Origin: CAZKBP01 sp964551015
GTDB lineage: Bacteria; Bacteroidota; Bacteroidia; Cytophagales; Microscillaceae
NCBI GenBank assembly: GCA_964551015.1
Contig: CAZKBP010000005.1
Coordinates: 186,001 to 250,000 of the forward strand
Length of the DNA: 64,000 bases
Direction of reading: 5' to 3'
Shown here: positions 25,485 through 34,612 of the stretch, one piece after another
Layout of the letters: each line of letters begins with the position of its first letter
Numbering within the stretch: the stretch's first letter is position 1
Translations under genes and position numbers: made by a program
The notes under the pieces: model-generated
Databases searched by the model: none
The model's input: only the letters and a program-made list of their open reading frames with translations
Told to the model about the DNA's origin: nothing

Positions 25485-27890
25485 ATGATTACAAACGCTT
25501 TATCCCCAGAAGTGGCACTCAGTCAACAGGAAATAATGGACGATTTTAGATTGCTTTGCGAAAGCAGATATATCAGCTTGATCGGAAGGAAAGAGGTTTT
25601 TATGGGGAGGGCTAAGTTTGGAATCTTTGGTGATGGCAAAGAGCTCGCCCAGATTGCAATGGCGAGAGCCTTCGAGCCAGGAGATTTTAGATCAGGATAT
25701 TATCGTGATCAAACCTTCATGTTCGCGATTGGTGAGCTGACCTACGAACAGTATTTTGCCCAACTGTACGCCCACACGGATATAGAAGCAGATCCAGCTT
25801 CGGCAGGGAGAATGATGAATTCCCACTTTGTAACTCGGCTCTTAGACGAAAATGGAAAATGGAAAAATTTGGCTGAATCTAAAAATTCTTCCGCTGATAT
25901 TTCCTCCACAGCCGCTCAAATGCCCCGTTTAGTGGGGCTAGCCTATGCCTCCAAATTGTATCGTGAAAATGAAGATTTACATGCCTACACCCAATTCTCT
26001 AATCAGGGAAATGAAATCGCTTTCGGCACCATCGGAAATGCTTCTACCTCCGAAGGTTTATTTTATGAAGCCATCAACGCGGCGGGCGTATTGCAAATCC
26101 CGGTACTCATGTCCATATGGGATGATGAATACGGCATTTCTGTTCCCCAAAAATATCATACCACCAAGCAGAGTATCTCCAAAGCACTGGCAGGCTTTCA
26201 AAGAACAGAAGAGGAACCAGGCTGGGAAATTTTAGAAGTAAAAGCTTGGGATTATCCTGCCTTACTCGAGACTTACCAAAAAGCCGCGCGGATCTGCCGA
26301 GAAGAACACGTCCCAGTACTAGTCCACGTAACCGAGGTAACCCAACAACAAGGCCACTCAACTTCTGGCTCCCACGAACGCTACAAGTCCAAAGAACGTC
26401 TCGAGTGGGAAAAAGAATTTGATTGCCTTCGTAAGTTCCAAGAATGGATTGTGGAACAAGATATCACGACTAAAGAAGAACTGGAAGCAATCGAAGCCGA
26501 AGCTAAAAAAACGGCGAATCAAGCGAAGACAAACGCTTGGAAAGCCTTTGTTCAATCCATCAAAGCCGATTACGCTCAAGCCTTGTTATTGATCGAGGCA
26601 GCACTACAGGAAACACAGTCTAAAGCAGCACTGCAAGAGCTTCACGATGAACTGAGCAAAACGCTTGACCCTCTCCGAAATGATGCAGTACGCGTCATGA
26701 AAAAAGCCTTGCGCGTGATTCGCAGTGAAGAAATCCCCAGTAAGGCCAAAATGCAAGATTGGGTCAAACAGGTCACGAACCAAGCCGAAGAGGATTACAG
26801 TTCACATTTGTATAGTCATTCGGACGAGTCAGCCCTGAAGGTGCCAGCAGTACCTGTTCAATACGATGCCAACAGCAAGCTTGTGGACGGAAGAGAGGTG
26901 CTACAAGCCTGTTTTGATAGTTTACTCGAGCGCGACCCACGGGTGTTTGCCATCGGAGAAGATGTAGGAAAAATCGGAGATGTCAATCAGGCTTTCGCTG
27001 GCTTACAGGCAAAACACGGAGAGCTAAGAGTAACCGATACGGGCATTCGCGAAGCTACCATTATTGGGCAGGGAATTGGAGCCGCCCTCAGAGGCCTGCG
27101 CCCCATTACCGAGATTCAGTATTTAGATTATATTTATTACGCCATACAAACCCTGGCCGACGACCTTAGCTGTTTGCAATACCGCACCAAGGGTGGGCAG
27201 AAAGCACCACTCATTGTACGTACCCGAGGGCACCGCTTGGAAGGCATCTGGCATTCAGGCTCTCCGATTGGGATGCTTCTGCACAGTCTGAGAGGAATGC
27301 GCCTGCTGGTGCCTCGCAATATGACGCAAGCAGCGGGTTTTTACAATACATTGATGCAAGCCGATGAGCCTGCCCTCGTGATTGAATGCTTGAATGGCTA
27401 TCGCTTGAAAGAAAGAATTCCTAGTAATATTGGCCAATTTACTGTTCCTCTGGGCATACCGGAGGTCATTCGTGAGGGTACGGATCTTACGATTGTCACC
27501 TATGGCTCTATGTGTCGGGTCGTGATGGAAGCTGCCCAACAGCTTGAAGAGGTGGGGATCAGTTGTGAGATAATGGATGTGCAGACACTACTGCCTTTTG
27601 ATATAGAGCACCGCATTGTCCAGTCTATTCAGAAAACGAATCGGGTCATTTTCGCAGATGAGGATGTGCCAGGAGGAGCTTCTGCCTACATGATGCAAAA
27701 GGTCGTAGAAGAGCAAAACGCCTATCGCTGGTTAGATTCTAAGCCTATGACCGTCACAGCCAAAGCCCATCGCCCTGCTTATGGCTCAGATGGAGATTAT
27801 TTTTCTAAACCCAATGTAGAAACCGTTTTTGACGCGGTGTATCAAATGATGAGAGAAACTGATCCCCAGCAATTCCCCGCGATTTATTAG
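25485..27890 (+). CDS. Fused E1 alpha-beta 2-oxoacid dehydrogenase (branched-chain type)
   Basis: 801 residues that join both E1 subunits. Residues about 1-400 are the alpha part with the thiamine diphosphate region STSEGLFYEAINAAGVLQIP and DDEYGIS. A linker rich in helices follows. Residues about 465-801 are the beta part (DPRVFAIGEDVGKIGDVNQA; ITEIQYLDYIYYAIQTLADD; C-terminal RPAYGSDGDYFSKPN). The enzyme decarboxylates a branched-chain or similar 2-oxoacid and acylates the lipoyl group of E2. The usual GDG of the TPP motif reads GNA, which occurs in this subfamily. No E2 or E3 gene is adjacent, so they must be elsewhere. Confidence 0.9.
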   Translation: MITNALSPEVALSQQEIMDDFRLLCESRYISLIGRKEVFMGRAKFGIFGDGKELAQIAMARAFEPGDFRSGYYRDQTFMFAIGELTYEQYFAQLYAHTDIEADPASAGRMMNSHFVTRLLDENGKWKNLAESKNSSADISSTAAQMPRLVGLAYASKLYRENEDLHAYTQFSNQGNEIAFGTIGNASTSEGLFYEAINAAGVLQIPVLMSIWDDEYGISVPQKYHTTKQSISKALAGFQRTEEEPGWEILEVKAWDYPALLETYQKAARICREEHVPVLVHVTEVTQQQGHSTSGSHERYKSKERLEWEKEFDCLRKFQEWIVEQDITTKEELEAIEAEAKKTANQAKTNAWKAFVQSIKADYAQALLLIEAALQETQSKAALQELHDELSKTLDPLRNDAVRVMKKALRVIRSEEIPSKAKMQDWVKQVTNQAEEDYSSHLYSHSDESALKVPAVPVQYDANSKLVDGREVLQACFDSLLERDPRVFAIGEDVGKIGDVNQAFAGLQAKHGELRVTDTGIREATIIGQGIGAALRGLRPITEIQYLDYIYYAIQTLADDLSCLQYRTKGGQKAPLIVRTRGHRLEGIWHSGSPIGMLLHSLRGMRLLVPRNMTQAAGFYNTLMQADEPALVIECLNGYRLKERIPSNIGQFTVPLGIPEVIREGTDLTIVTYGSMCRVVMEAAQQLEEVGISCEIMDVQTLLPFDIEHRIVQSIQKTNRVIFADEDVPGGASAYMMQKVVEEQNAYRWLDSKPMTVTAKAHRPAYGSDGDYFSKPNVETVFDAVYQMMRETDPQQFPAIY

Positions 27891-27920
27891 CTAAATTCGC
27901 AGGAACGGATAGATGTGGAT

Positions 27921-27952
27921 TAAAATAAAAGCCTCATGGTCAATCATGAGGC
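27921..27952 (-). terminator. Intrinsic terminator of the lipoprotein gene at 27991
   Basis: GCCTCATG (27931-27938) pairs perfectly with CATGAGGC (27945-27952) around a 6-nt loop. On the minus strand the stem is followed by TTTTATTTTA. It lies 38 bp past the stop of the minus-strand lipoprotein gene. Confidence 0.72.
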
Positions 27953-27990
27953 GATCTAATTGCTACAATTCAGAAGCTTTTATTTGTTTA

Positions 27991-28602
27991 TTAATTGCTT
28001 GGAAGTATCCTGATCGTGTCTGTCTCGATGATGTTGCTCAGATTAAAGGCGCGGTCGGCAATTTGTATTTGAAATTTAATAAGGTCATTATTTTGGTAAA
28101 TTTCTCCTCTTCTGACCGTGAAAAAATGATTGAGCGTGCCTTCCAAAGGGCCGTCGGGCTCTTCTTCAAAAAGTGGAGGAAAACCACCATTATTTAAAGG
28201 AGCACCATTCCCAAAATCAATGGGCAAAAAACTTTCACCTTCACCTTCCTGACGTAATACCGTAACGAAGTAATTGAAGTGAAAGGCATTGCGGACAGTG
28301 TCCTCTATCTCACCATCTTCATTGACTGGATAAAAGAATTCCTGAAAAGGAGAAGGGGGCTGGGGAGGAGTAAAGTTAGCATTACGCTCCGACTGGAAGA
28401 TACCCAAGTCTCCATCTCCGTCCTCAAAGTCAATCACGATAAAAAGCGAATCAAAGGCACCATCTGTACTGATTCTACGCAAATCATTGAACTCGATTTT
28501 AGGCGCAAACTCAAAGTCAGGTTTTTGGAAGCAACTAGTCGTGAGTAGAAGCAAAATTACACTAAAAAACAGGCAGAGTTGATTAAGAGCTTGTGTATTC
28601 AT
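27991..28602 (-). CDS. Putative lipoprotein, Asp-rich
   Basis: 203 residues. The signal peptide ends with the lipobox LTTSC, giving a lipidated Cys near residue 24. The mature protein has the acidic motif DFEDGDGDLG, which resembles a calcium-binding loop, and a proline-rich patch (TPPQPPSPF). The C-terminal FQIQIADRAFNLSNIIETDT is beta-rich. Similar DGDGDLG lipoproteins are frequent in Bacteroidota without known function. It is probably exposed at the cell surface or in the periplasm. Confidence 0.72.
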   Translation of the reverse strand: MNTQALNQLCLFFSVILLLLTTSCFQKPDFEFAPKIEFNDLRRISTDGAFDSLFIVIDFEDGDGDLGIFQSERNANFTPPQPPSPFQEFFYPVNEDGEIEDTVRNAFHFNYFVTVLRQEGEGESFLPIDFGNGAPLNNGGFPPLFEEEPDGPLEGTLNHFFTVRRGEIYQNNDLIKFQIQIADRAFNLSNIIETDTIRILPSN

Positions 28603-28700
28603 ATTTTCTTGTCGTAACTTGGCTGTACTTTACTACCAAAGTAAAAGTAAAGAAAGGTTAGAGATCAGGAGCAAATTTAGGACTATTATCTCAGAAACGA

Positions 28701-29696
28701 ATGGATTTTTTAAATAGTTCAAGATCAGAAATTTTTCAGCTTTCCCCTCGAGATTTCGAGCAAAAAGCTTTGGAATTATTCCGATTTCAGAGTGAAAATA
28801 ATCAAATTTATCATCAATACGTACGAGCACTCGGCATAGATGCCTCCCAAATACAAAGTTTGGAAGAAATTCCTTTCCTGCCCATAGAGTTTTTTAAACA
28901 GCACAAAATTATCAGTCATTCTTTTGTAGAGGAGCAGATCTTTGAGAGTAGTGGTACGACTCAAAACGTTCCGAGTCGCCATTATGTGCAGAGCCTAGAT
29001 TTCTATCGCCAAGTTTGTCGGCATATTTTTACGCAATTTTATGGCTCTCCCGAGCAATATCATATTCTAGCCTTACTTCCTTCTTATTTGGAAAGAAATA
29101 ATTCTTCTCTGGTTACAATGGTGGCTGATCTGATTCAATGGTCAGATTCTCCACACGCTGGGTTTTTCATGCACGATTTGGCTGCGCTGAGCCAGCAACT
29201 CAGGATGCTCAAAGAATCATCTGATCGGCAGATTTTGCTGATCGGGGTTACTTTTGCCTTGTTAGATTTGGCTGAGCAATTCCCACAATCTCTCACTTCT
29301 GCCATTATCATGGAAACGGGGGGGATGAAAGGCCGTCGCCAAGAAATGATACGGGAAGAAGTTCACCAGATACTAAAGGACGCTTTTCAGGTAGAAAATA
29401 TTCATTCGGAGTATGGCATGACCGAACTCCTCTCGCAAGCTTATTCCCAAGGACAAGGCATTTTTCGGTGCCCCCCTTGGATGCGTGTATTCCTGAGAGA
29501 TTTGAGAGATCCTCTTTGTATAGATAATCAACTTACTTCGGGTGCTTTGAATATCATTGATTTGGCTAATCTGGATAGTTGTGCTTTTATCGCCACTCAA
29601 GACATTGCTAGCCAGATAGACCCGTATCACTTCCGTGTGCTGGGTCGTAGCGACCATAGTGAAATCAGAGGTTGCAACTTGCTCTACGAGGGCTAA
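28701..29696 (+). CDS. LuxE/PaaK-like acyl-protein synthetase family protein
   Basis: 331 residues. It contains the adenylate-forming core in reduced form: ESSGTTQNVPSRHYV (substrate/ATP loop), METGGMKGRRQEM and HSEYGMTELLSQAY, the last matching the YGMTE motif of the ANL superfamily. Bacteroidota copies of about 325 residues are often found near surface polysaccharide or lipid genes and are called acyltransferases. It probably activates an acyl or aryl acid, but the substrate is unknown. Its stop overlaps the convergent lipoprotein gene by 4 bp. Confidence 0.78.
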   Translation: MDFLNSSRSEIFQLSPRDFEQKALELFRFQSENNQIYHQYVRALGIDASQIQSLEEIPFLPIEFFKQHKIISHSFVEEQIFESSGTTQNVPSRHYVQSLDFYRQVCRHIFTQFYGSPEQYHILALLPSYLERNNSSLVTMVADLIQWSDSPHAGFFMHDLAALSQQLRMLKESSDRQILLIGVTFALLDLAEQFPQSLTSAIIMETGGMKGRRQEMIREEVHQILKDAFQVENIHSEYGMTELLSQAYSQGQGIFRCPPWMRVFLRDLRDPLCIDNQLTSGALNIIDLANLDSCAFIATQDIASQIDPYHFRVLGRSDHSEIRGCNLLYEG

Positions 29697-30205
29697 TCGG
29701 GCTGAACCTGCACCACGTACTTAACCTCGGTAAAGCTACCCTCCGTAATGCTACTGGCGTTACCCGTCAGATTACAAACGCTCCCCTCAAAGGTGCCAGA
29801 GACGGTACGATTTACAAAGTCTTGCTCAGTAATAATGATTTGCCCCTGAGGATTCGCACAAGAGTCAGAAGCAAGCTCCTGCGCATTTTCGCTATTAGTA
29901 CCTACAATCAGCGCTAAAATACCATCATTATCCAAGGTATAAGTGCCAACCAAGCTCTCGGTATCGGGGGCAAGTACAGCCACTAACAGATTTCGCTCTC
30001 CTGGCACATTCTCTAATATTTCCAAAACCACTGTATCTCCCTGCTCTTCTAGAACATTCAACACACCCACGGCTCTGCGATTAGTACTTCGCTCATCAAA
30101 AGTATAAGCGATTAGGCTGGAGCTAGGGTTATCCACATCAATATCATCACAGGCACTGAAGATGAGAATAAGCCATAGAAACCCGACTAAGGATAAATTT
30201 TTCAT
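29693..30205 (-). CDS. Small lipoprotein, DUF6252-like
   Basis: 170 residues. The signal peptide has a lipobox IFSAC with the lipidated Cys at about residue 19. The mature part is beta-rich. GTYTLDNDG, then NRTVSGTFEGSV and ITEGSFTEVKY fit the pattern of DUF6252-type Bacteroidota lipoproteins, identified by eye only. Two Cys (SCANP, VCNL) may form a disulfide. Function unknown. Convergent overlap of 4 bp with the LuxE-like gene. Confidence 0.7.
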   Translation of the reverse strand: MKNLSLVGFLWLILIFSACDDIDVDNPSSSLIAYTFDERSTNRRAVGVLNVLEEQGDTVVLEILENVPGERNLLVAVLAPDTESLVGTYTLDNDGILALIVGTNSENAQELASDSCANPQGQIIITEQDFVNRTVSGTFEGSVCNLTGNASSITEGSFTEVKYVVQVQPD

Positions 30206-30380
30206 GAATTTTTTTTGTTAAACAACTGTAAAAATAACGCTATGCTCATTCTTAGCCAAAAAAATGTATCGAGGAGCAAGATTTACTATTTGAATAAGCA
30301 GAGGCTTGATAAATTTGATAAGTTTATTTATATTTTTATATAAAAAAGTTATATTTAGAAGAAAATTTCTACCTGTACAT

Positions 30381-30412
30381 ATTGCGCTATTCTTGAAATA
30401 AATGTAACTTTG
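30381..30412 (+). promoter_or_regulatory. Candidate greA promoter (-33 ATTG, -7 TAACTTTG)
   Basis: TAACTTTG (30405-30412) matches TAnnTTTG exactly. An ATTG at 30381-30384 lies 20 nt upstream, near the -33 TTTG position. Transcription would start at about 30416-30419 and run into the terminator that precedes greA. Confidence 0.55.
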
Positions 30413-30415
30413 TTA

Positions 30416-30550
30416 TCTGATTTCTGATAAATCGTGGTCAACTATCAGTTTTGAACAGGTCTTACTGATAAAACCCAATCCTATAAAATTAATTCCCCTG
30501 AAAAAGGGATTAAGAGAACGGTTTTTAAAAATCCGTTCTCTTCTTTTTTA
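30416..30550 (+). ncRNA. greA leader / possible GraL-like small RNA
   Basis: About 130 nt lie between the predicted start and a strong intrinsic terminator that sits before greA. The RNA would contain CTGATA...TATCAG and ATTCCC...GGGAT hairpins before the terminator. It has no ORF I would defend. It could be an attenuated leader, a stand-alone small RNA, or both. The coordinates of the 5' end are inferred from the promoter motif. Confidence 0.45.
30512..30550 (+). terminator. Strong intrinsic terminator in the greA leader
   Basis: AAGAGAACGG (30512-30521) pairs perfectly with CCGTTCTCTT (30533-30542), and the loop TTTTTAAAAAT can extend the stem. A T-rich tract CTTTTTTA follows. It lies 27 bp before the greA ATG. 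No plus-strand gene precedes it within 800 bp, so it terminates the greA leader itself. Confidence 0.85.
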
Positions 30551-30577
30551 GTATTTGTATTTTTAAATGTTAATCTC

Positions 30578-31054
30578 ATGGCAAAAGTATCTTATTTTAC
30601 CAAAGGAAAATTGGAAGAGCTTAAAGAAGAATTACATACGCTCAAAACCAAAGGAAGAGCCGATATGGCCAGACAAATTGCGGAGGCGAGAGACAAAGGT
30701 GATCTGAGTGAAAACGCAGAATATGATGCTGCCAAAGAAGCACAGGGACATTTGGAGCTTAAAATCTCCAAATTGGAAGAACTTCTTTCTAATGCTCGTG
30801 TTGTGGACGAATCTACCATTGACACTTCGCAGGTTTCTATTCTTTCTACGGTGAAAATTAAAAATATCAAGGTCAATAAAACCTTTACTTATACACTAGT
30901 AGCTGAGGAAGAAGCAGATGTGAAAGCGGGCAAAATTTCCGTGCAATCTCCCATTGGTAAAGGACTATTGGGGAAGAAGATAGGCGACAAGGCCAAAATA
31001 GAAGTGCCAGCCGGTACGATAGAGCTCGAGGTACTCGATATTACTCGGGAGTAA
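30578..31054 (+). CDS. greA: Transcription elongation factor GreA
   Basis: 158 residues. The N-terminal coiled coil carries GDLSENAEYDAAKEAQ with tip residues D42 and E45, which coordinate Mg in the RNA polymerase active site and stimulate cleavage of backtracked RNA. The C-terminal FKBP-like domain includes ISVQSPIGKGLLGKKIGD. It is preceded by a promoter and terminator (see the leader), so its expression is probably set by readthrough. The HIT protein gene follows 83 bp downstream on the same strand. Confidence 0.97.
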   Translation: MAKVSYFTKGKLEELKEELHTLKTKGRADMARQIAEARDKGDLSENAEYDAAKEAQGHLELKISKLEELLSNARVVDESTIDTSQVSILSTVKIKNIKVNKTFTYTLVAEEEADVKAGKISVQSPIGKGLLGKKIGDKAKIEVPAGTIELEVLDITRE

Positions 31055-31137
31055 GATTGACCCCGGGATGAACCTAGCCAATCCTGAATAATTTTCATTA
31101 TTTTGCGCGTATTGCTCAATCTTAAAGAACAAACCTC

Positions 31138-31530
31138 ATGGCTACTATTTTCACCAAAATTATCAAAGGCGAATTAAATTGTCATCAAATCCTCGAAGAT
31201 GAAGATTTTTTCGCCTTTCTAGACATTCACCCCATCGTGAAAGGGCACACGCTCGTCGTGCCCAAGCAAGAAATTGATTACTTATTTGACCTAGACGATC
31301 GAACGCTGGCTGGGCTACAAATATTTTCTAAGAAAATCGCCATTGCCCTCAAGGAAGCATTCTCCTGTGAGCGCGTAAGTGTGATTGTGGCTGGTTTTGA
31401 GGTGCCTCACGCACACGTGCACCTGATCCCGAGCAATTCTATGGAAGATTTAGATTTTTCGCACAAGCTTAAATTCTCTGAAGAAGAGTTCGTGGAAATT
31501 GCTCAGCAGATTAGAAGTAAATTAGCCTAA
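31138..31530 (+). CDS. HIT-family nucleotide hydrolase (HinT-like)
   Basis: 130 residues. The histidine triad H91-A-H93-V-H95 (HAHVHLIP) is intact. IFTKIIKGELNCHQILED is a typical start. HIT proteins hydrolyse nucleoside phosphoramidates or related adenylated compounds. It probably shares the greA transcript. Confidence 0.92.
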   Translation: MATIFTKIIKGELNCHQILEDEDFFAFLDIHPIVKGHTLVVPKQEIDYLFDLDDRTLAGLQIFSKKIAIALKEAFSCERVSVIVAGFEVPHAHVHLIPSNSMEDLDFSHKLKFSEEEFVEIAQQIRSKLA

Positions 31531-31531
31531 T

Positions 31532-32329
31532 TTAATCAAAGCCGCCATCTCGACTGATTTTATTGGTGAGTTCTACGAAGTCCTCGACCGATAATTCTTC
31601 GGCTCGCTTGCTGAATATTTTTTCCTGACGCAAGGCTTCACTCAACTGTAATGGTTTCAAAGCATTTCTCAAAGTTTTACGGCGATTATTGAAGCCCTGC
31701 TTCACCACTTGGCGGAAGTTTTTTTCATTACAGGCCAAGTTTATTTGCGCATTTCTAGTCAAACGAATCACGCCCGAACGAACTTTGGGAGGAGGGCTAA
31801 AAACCTCAGGCTCAACCGTAAATAGATACACAATGTCGTAATAAGCTTGTAAAAAAACGCTCAGAATGCCATAGCTTTTGTTGCCAGGAGGAGAGGCAAT
31901 CCGTTCGGCGACTTCTTTTTGGAGCATACAAACGATCTCTGGGATTTGCTGGTAATGATCTAATATTTTGAAAAAAATTTGTGAAGAAATATTATAAGGA
32001 AAGTTACCGATAATGCCGAACATATTCTCCCCAAAGAGGGCTCGAGGGTTGGTATGCAAAAAGTTTCCTTCTATGATGCGGTCGGTAGCCTCGGGATATT
32101 GGTGCTTCAAATAGTCAATGGATTCACGATCTAAATCCATTGCGTAAAATTCAAAGGTCGATGCTTGGATCAAAAAATTGGTCAAAATCCCAGTACCAGG
32201 GCCAATCTCGAGTAAGTATGTGTAATGCTGATGTTGGGTTAATTGTTTGACAATGCGCTCGGCTATTTGGAGATCTTTCAAAAAATGCTGCCCAAGATGT
32301 TTTTTGGGGGTAACCTTTGAATTTTGCAT
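31532..32329 (-). CDS. rsmA: 16S rRNA adenine-N6 dimethyltransferase (KsgA)
   Basis: 265 residues. It dimethylates A1518 and A1519 near the 3' end of 16S rRNA late in 30S assembly. The start KKHLGQHFLKD is the conserved N-terminal motif. The SAM-binding motif is LEIGPGTGILT, and the catalytic segment is GNFPYNISSQI. The C-terminal domain has NNRRKTLRNALKP. It is convergent with the HIT gene, with 1 bp between stops. Confidence 0.96.
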   Translation of the reverse strand: MQNSKVTPKKHLGQHFLKDLQIAERIVKQLTQHQHYTYLLEIGPGTGILTNFLIQASTFEFYAMDLDRESIDYLKHQYPEATDRIIEGNFLHTNPRALFGENMFGIIGNFPYNISSQIFFKILDHYQQIPEIVCMLQKEVAERIASPPGNKSYGILSVFLQAYYDIVYLFTVEPEVFSPPPKVRSGVIRLTRNAQINLACNEKNFRQVVKQGFNNRRKTLRNALKPLQLSEALRQEKIFSKRAEELSVEDFVELTNKISRDGGFD

Positions 32330-32647
32330 AGAAACGAGTTATTTGATTGAAAGACGGCTCGATTTTTATTTCAAAAAAACGGAGTATAGAATTCAAACCG
32401 TCTCTTAAATACTAAATATAGCGATAAAAAATAAACCTAATTTGGTTCTGCCTCTGTGGTATCAGATTCTGAAAATGACAGGAACTGTCTTCGTCAATAG
32501 TATGTTTTAAACTTTTTTGAGTGTCTAGACTGTTTTTAATCGATAAAGTATATCTTAATCTCTAAGGTTCAATAGCTGCCTTTGACCTAAAAAAGAAGGC
32601 ATCCTACAAGCAATAAAACTGAACAGACTGAATAATACAATAAATAT
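32330..32647. other. 318-bp divergent intergenic region (rsmA/pdxA)
   Basis: It must hold promoters for both genes. I see a GAAAGACGG ... CCGTCTC imperfect inverted repeat near 32349-32405 but no exact TAnnTTTG element. No ORF or RNA gene is supported. Confidence 0.35.
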
Positions 32648-33697
32648 ATGAGCCACCAACACCCTAAAAAAAATCATCAGGACGTTAAGCCCATCATCGG
32701 GATAACGGTAGGAGATTACAATGGCGTGGGGCCAGAGGTTATCTTAAAAGCGCTAGCTCACCCTTATCTACTAAAAATCTGTACTCCTGTTATTTACGGG
32801 TCGATGAAGATCTTTTCTAAATATCGGAAAATACTGGGTACAAAAGATATTTTTATCAACCAAGCACAAGCCATTCATCAAATCACCCATAAAAAAATCA
32901 ACCTGATTACCGTAGGTTCGGGTAAAAATTTGGATATCCAACCGGGCAAGGTAAGCGAAGAGGCCGGAAAATTTGCTTACGCATCTCTCAAATCTGCTAC
33001 TGAGGATTTGAAAAATAACCAAATCCACGCGATGGTTACAGCACCAATCAACAAGCACACGATGCAGAGCAAGGAATTTCAATTCCCAGGCCATACAGAA
33101 TATCTCACGCAAAGCTTTGGAGCCAAAGAAAGCCTCATGCTTATGGTCTGCGAAAATTTGCGGATAGGAGTCGTGACAGGGCATGTGCCTCTGAGTGAAG
33201 TCAGTAGCTTACTCACGCGAGAGAAAATATTGAAGAAAATTCATATTCTACTCAAATCCCTACGTCAGGACTTTGGTATCCAAAAACCTAAAATTGCCGT
33301 GCTAGGATTTAATCCTCACGCCGGAGAAGAAGGACTCTTGGGAGATGAAGAGCAGCAGGTGATTCGTCCGGCCATCTTGGATGTCAAAAAGAAAGGAGAC
33401 TTAATTTACGGTCCTTTTTCGGCAGATAGTTTTTTTGGAACCAGCGATTATCTCAAGTTTGATGCGATCTTGGCCATATACCATGACCAGGGCTTGATTC
33501 CTTTTAAAACCTTGGCCTTTGAGAGAGGGGTTAATTATACCGCAGGGCTGCCTTTCGTGCGTACCTCGCCCGACCACGGAACCGCTTACGACATCGCTGG
33601 CAAAGATCAAGCAAGTGATACCTCTTTCCGAGAAGCCATCTATTTGGCACGAGATATTGTCAAGGCACGTCAGGCACAAGAAGTCTTGACTTCCTAA
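32648..33697 (+). CDS. pdxA: 4-hydroxythreonine-4-phosphate dehydrogenase
   Basis: 349 residues; acts in the deoxyxylulose-5-phosphate-dependent route to pyridoxal phosphate. Conserved blocks are GITVGDYNGVGPEV, TAPINKHTM, FPGHTEYLTQSFG with a metal His, LGFNPHAGEEGLLG, YHDQGLIPFK with a metal His, and RTSPDHGTAYDIAGK. All expected metal ligands are present. It lies 99 bp upstream of the DUF177 gene and may start that cluster. Confidence 0.96.
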   Translation: MSHQHPKKNHQDVKPIIGITVGDYNGVGPEVILKALAHPYLLKICTPVIYGSMKIFSKYRKILGTKDIFINQAQAIHQITHKKINLITVGSGKNLDIQPGKVSEEAGKFAYASLKSATEDLKNNQIHAMVTAPINKHTMQSKEFQFPGHTEYLTQSFGAKESLMLMVCENLRIGVVTGHVPLSEVSSLLTREKILKKIHILLKSLRQDFGIQKPKIAVLGFNPHAGEEGLLGDEEQQVIRPAILDVKKKGDLIYGPFSADSFFGTSDYLKFDAILAIYHDQGLIPFKTLAFERGVNYTAGLPFVRTSPDHGTAYDIAGKDQASDTSFREAIYLARDIVKARQAQEVLTS

Positions 33698-33796
33698 ACT
33701 ACCCCAAAAGCGCTAGAACAAGAATAGTTTGGGAGGGAACTTTTTTAATTTTAAATTATCTAACTAAATTTGCATTCAATTTTAAGAGGAGAATCC

Positions 33797-34351
33797 GTGG
33801 AAGGTTTGGAAAACTATAATCTCGATATTGCCAGACTGAAAAATCAGGAATATCAGTACCAATATCAAATAAATCAGAATTTCTTTCAGTTATTTGAAAA
33901 TAGCCCCGTACAAACAGGCGATCTGAAGGTAATCTTATCCCTCAGGAAGTCTGAGACAATGATTGAGTTACAATTTGACATTGAGGGTCTTATTCAACTG
34001 ATTTGCGACAGAAGTCTGGAAAAATTTAATCATCCTGTTTCCCTCGAAGATAAATTGATCCTCAAATTTGGGGATCACAACGAGATTGTTACCGAAGAGC
34101 TGGAGATAATTTCTAAACATACCGTACAGATCAATCTGGCACAGTATATCTATGAATTTATCGGGCTGTCTGTACCGATGAAAAAATTACATCCCAAATT
34201 CCAACAGACAGAAGAAGCACTCGATAGCGAAGAAGAAGAGGAAAGTACCTTCATTTACAATTCGGAAACAGGCTATCAAGAGAATTCTGAAGATCACGAA
34301 GAGAAGCCAAGCGATCCTCGCTGGCAAGCACTCAAAAAGTTTAAAGATTAA
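33797..34351 (+). CDS. DUF177 / YceD-family protein
   Basis: 184 residues from a GTG at 33797. A TTG at 33770 opens the frame earlier, but AGAGGAG (about 33785-33791) lies 5-6 nt before the GTG and decides the start. YceD/DUF177 proteins precede rpmF in most bacteria and are linked to 23S rRNA accumulation. Family features are the YQYQINQNFFQLFENSP region and SVPMKKLHPKF. The C-terminal 40 residues are acidic (EEEE). It is the first gene of the rpmF-plsX-fabH cluster. Confidence 0.85.
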   Translation: MEGLENYNLDIARLKNQEYQYQYQINQNFFQLFENSPVQTGDLKVILSLRKSETMIELQFDIEGLIQLICDRSLEKFNHPVSLEDKLILKFGDHNEIVTEELEIISKHTVQINLAQYIYEFIGLSVPMKKLHPKFQQTEEALDSEEEEESTFIYNSETGYQENSEDHEEKPSDPRWQALKKFKD

Positions 34352-34387
34352 ATTATTATTTTAAATTGTTAAAGTATTTAAGGAATC

Positions 34388-34582
34388 ATGGCACATCCTA
34401 AACGCAAGATATCCAAAGCGAGAAAAAATAAGCGTAGAACACACCACAAAATTGCCGAAAAGGCGATCGCTATCTGCGCCAATACAGGCGAAGCACACCT
34501 TTATCATCGTGCCTACGTGGTGGATGGAGATCTCTATTACAAGGGCAAAAAGATTGTAGAAAATTACAAACCCATTGCTTAA
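34388..34582 (+). CDS. rpmF: 50S ribosomal protein L32
   Basis: 64 residues. MAHPKRKISKARKNKRRTHH is the diagnostic basic start. Only one Cys is present (AICANTGEAHLYH), so this is a zinc-free (C-) form without the CxxC ribbon. It is slightly longer than C+ forms. It lies between the DUF177 gene and plsX, the standard order. Confidence 0.96.
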   Translation: MAHPKRKISKARKNKRRTHHKIAEKAIAICANTGEAHLYHRAYVVDGDLYYKGKKIVENYKPIA

Positions 34583-34612
34583 GATAACTAGACCCTAACC
34601 CTACAAGCAAAT

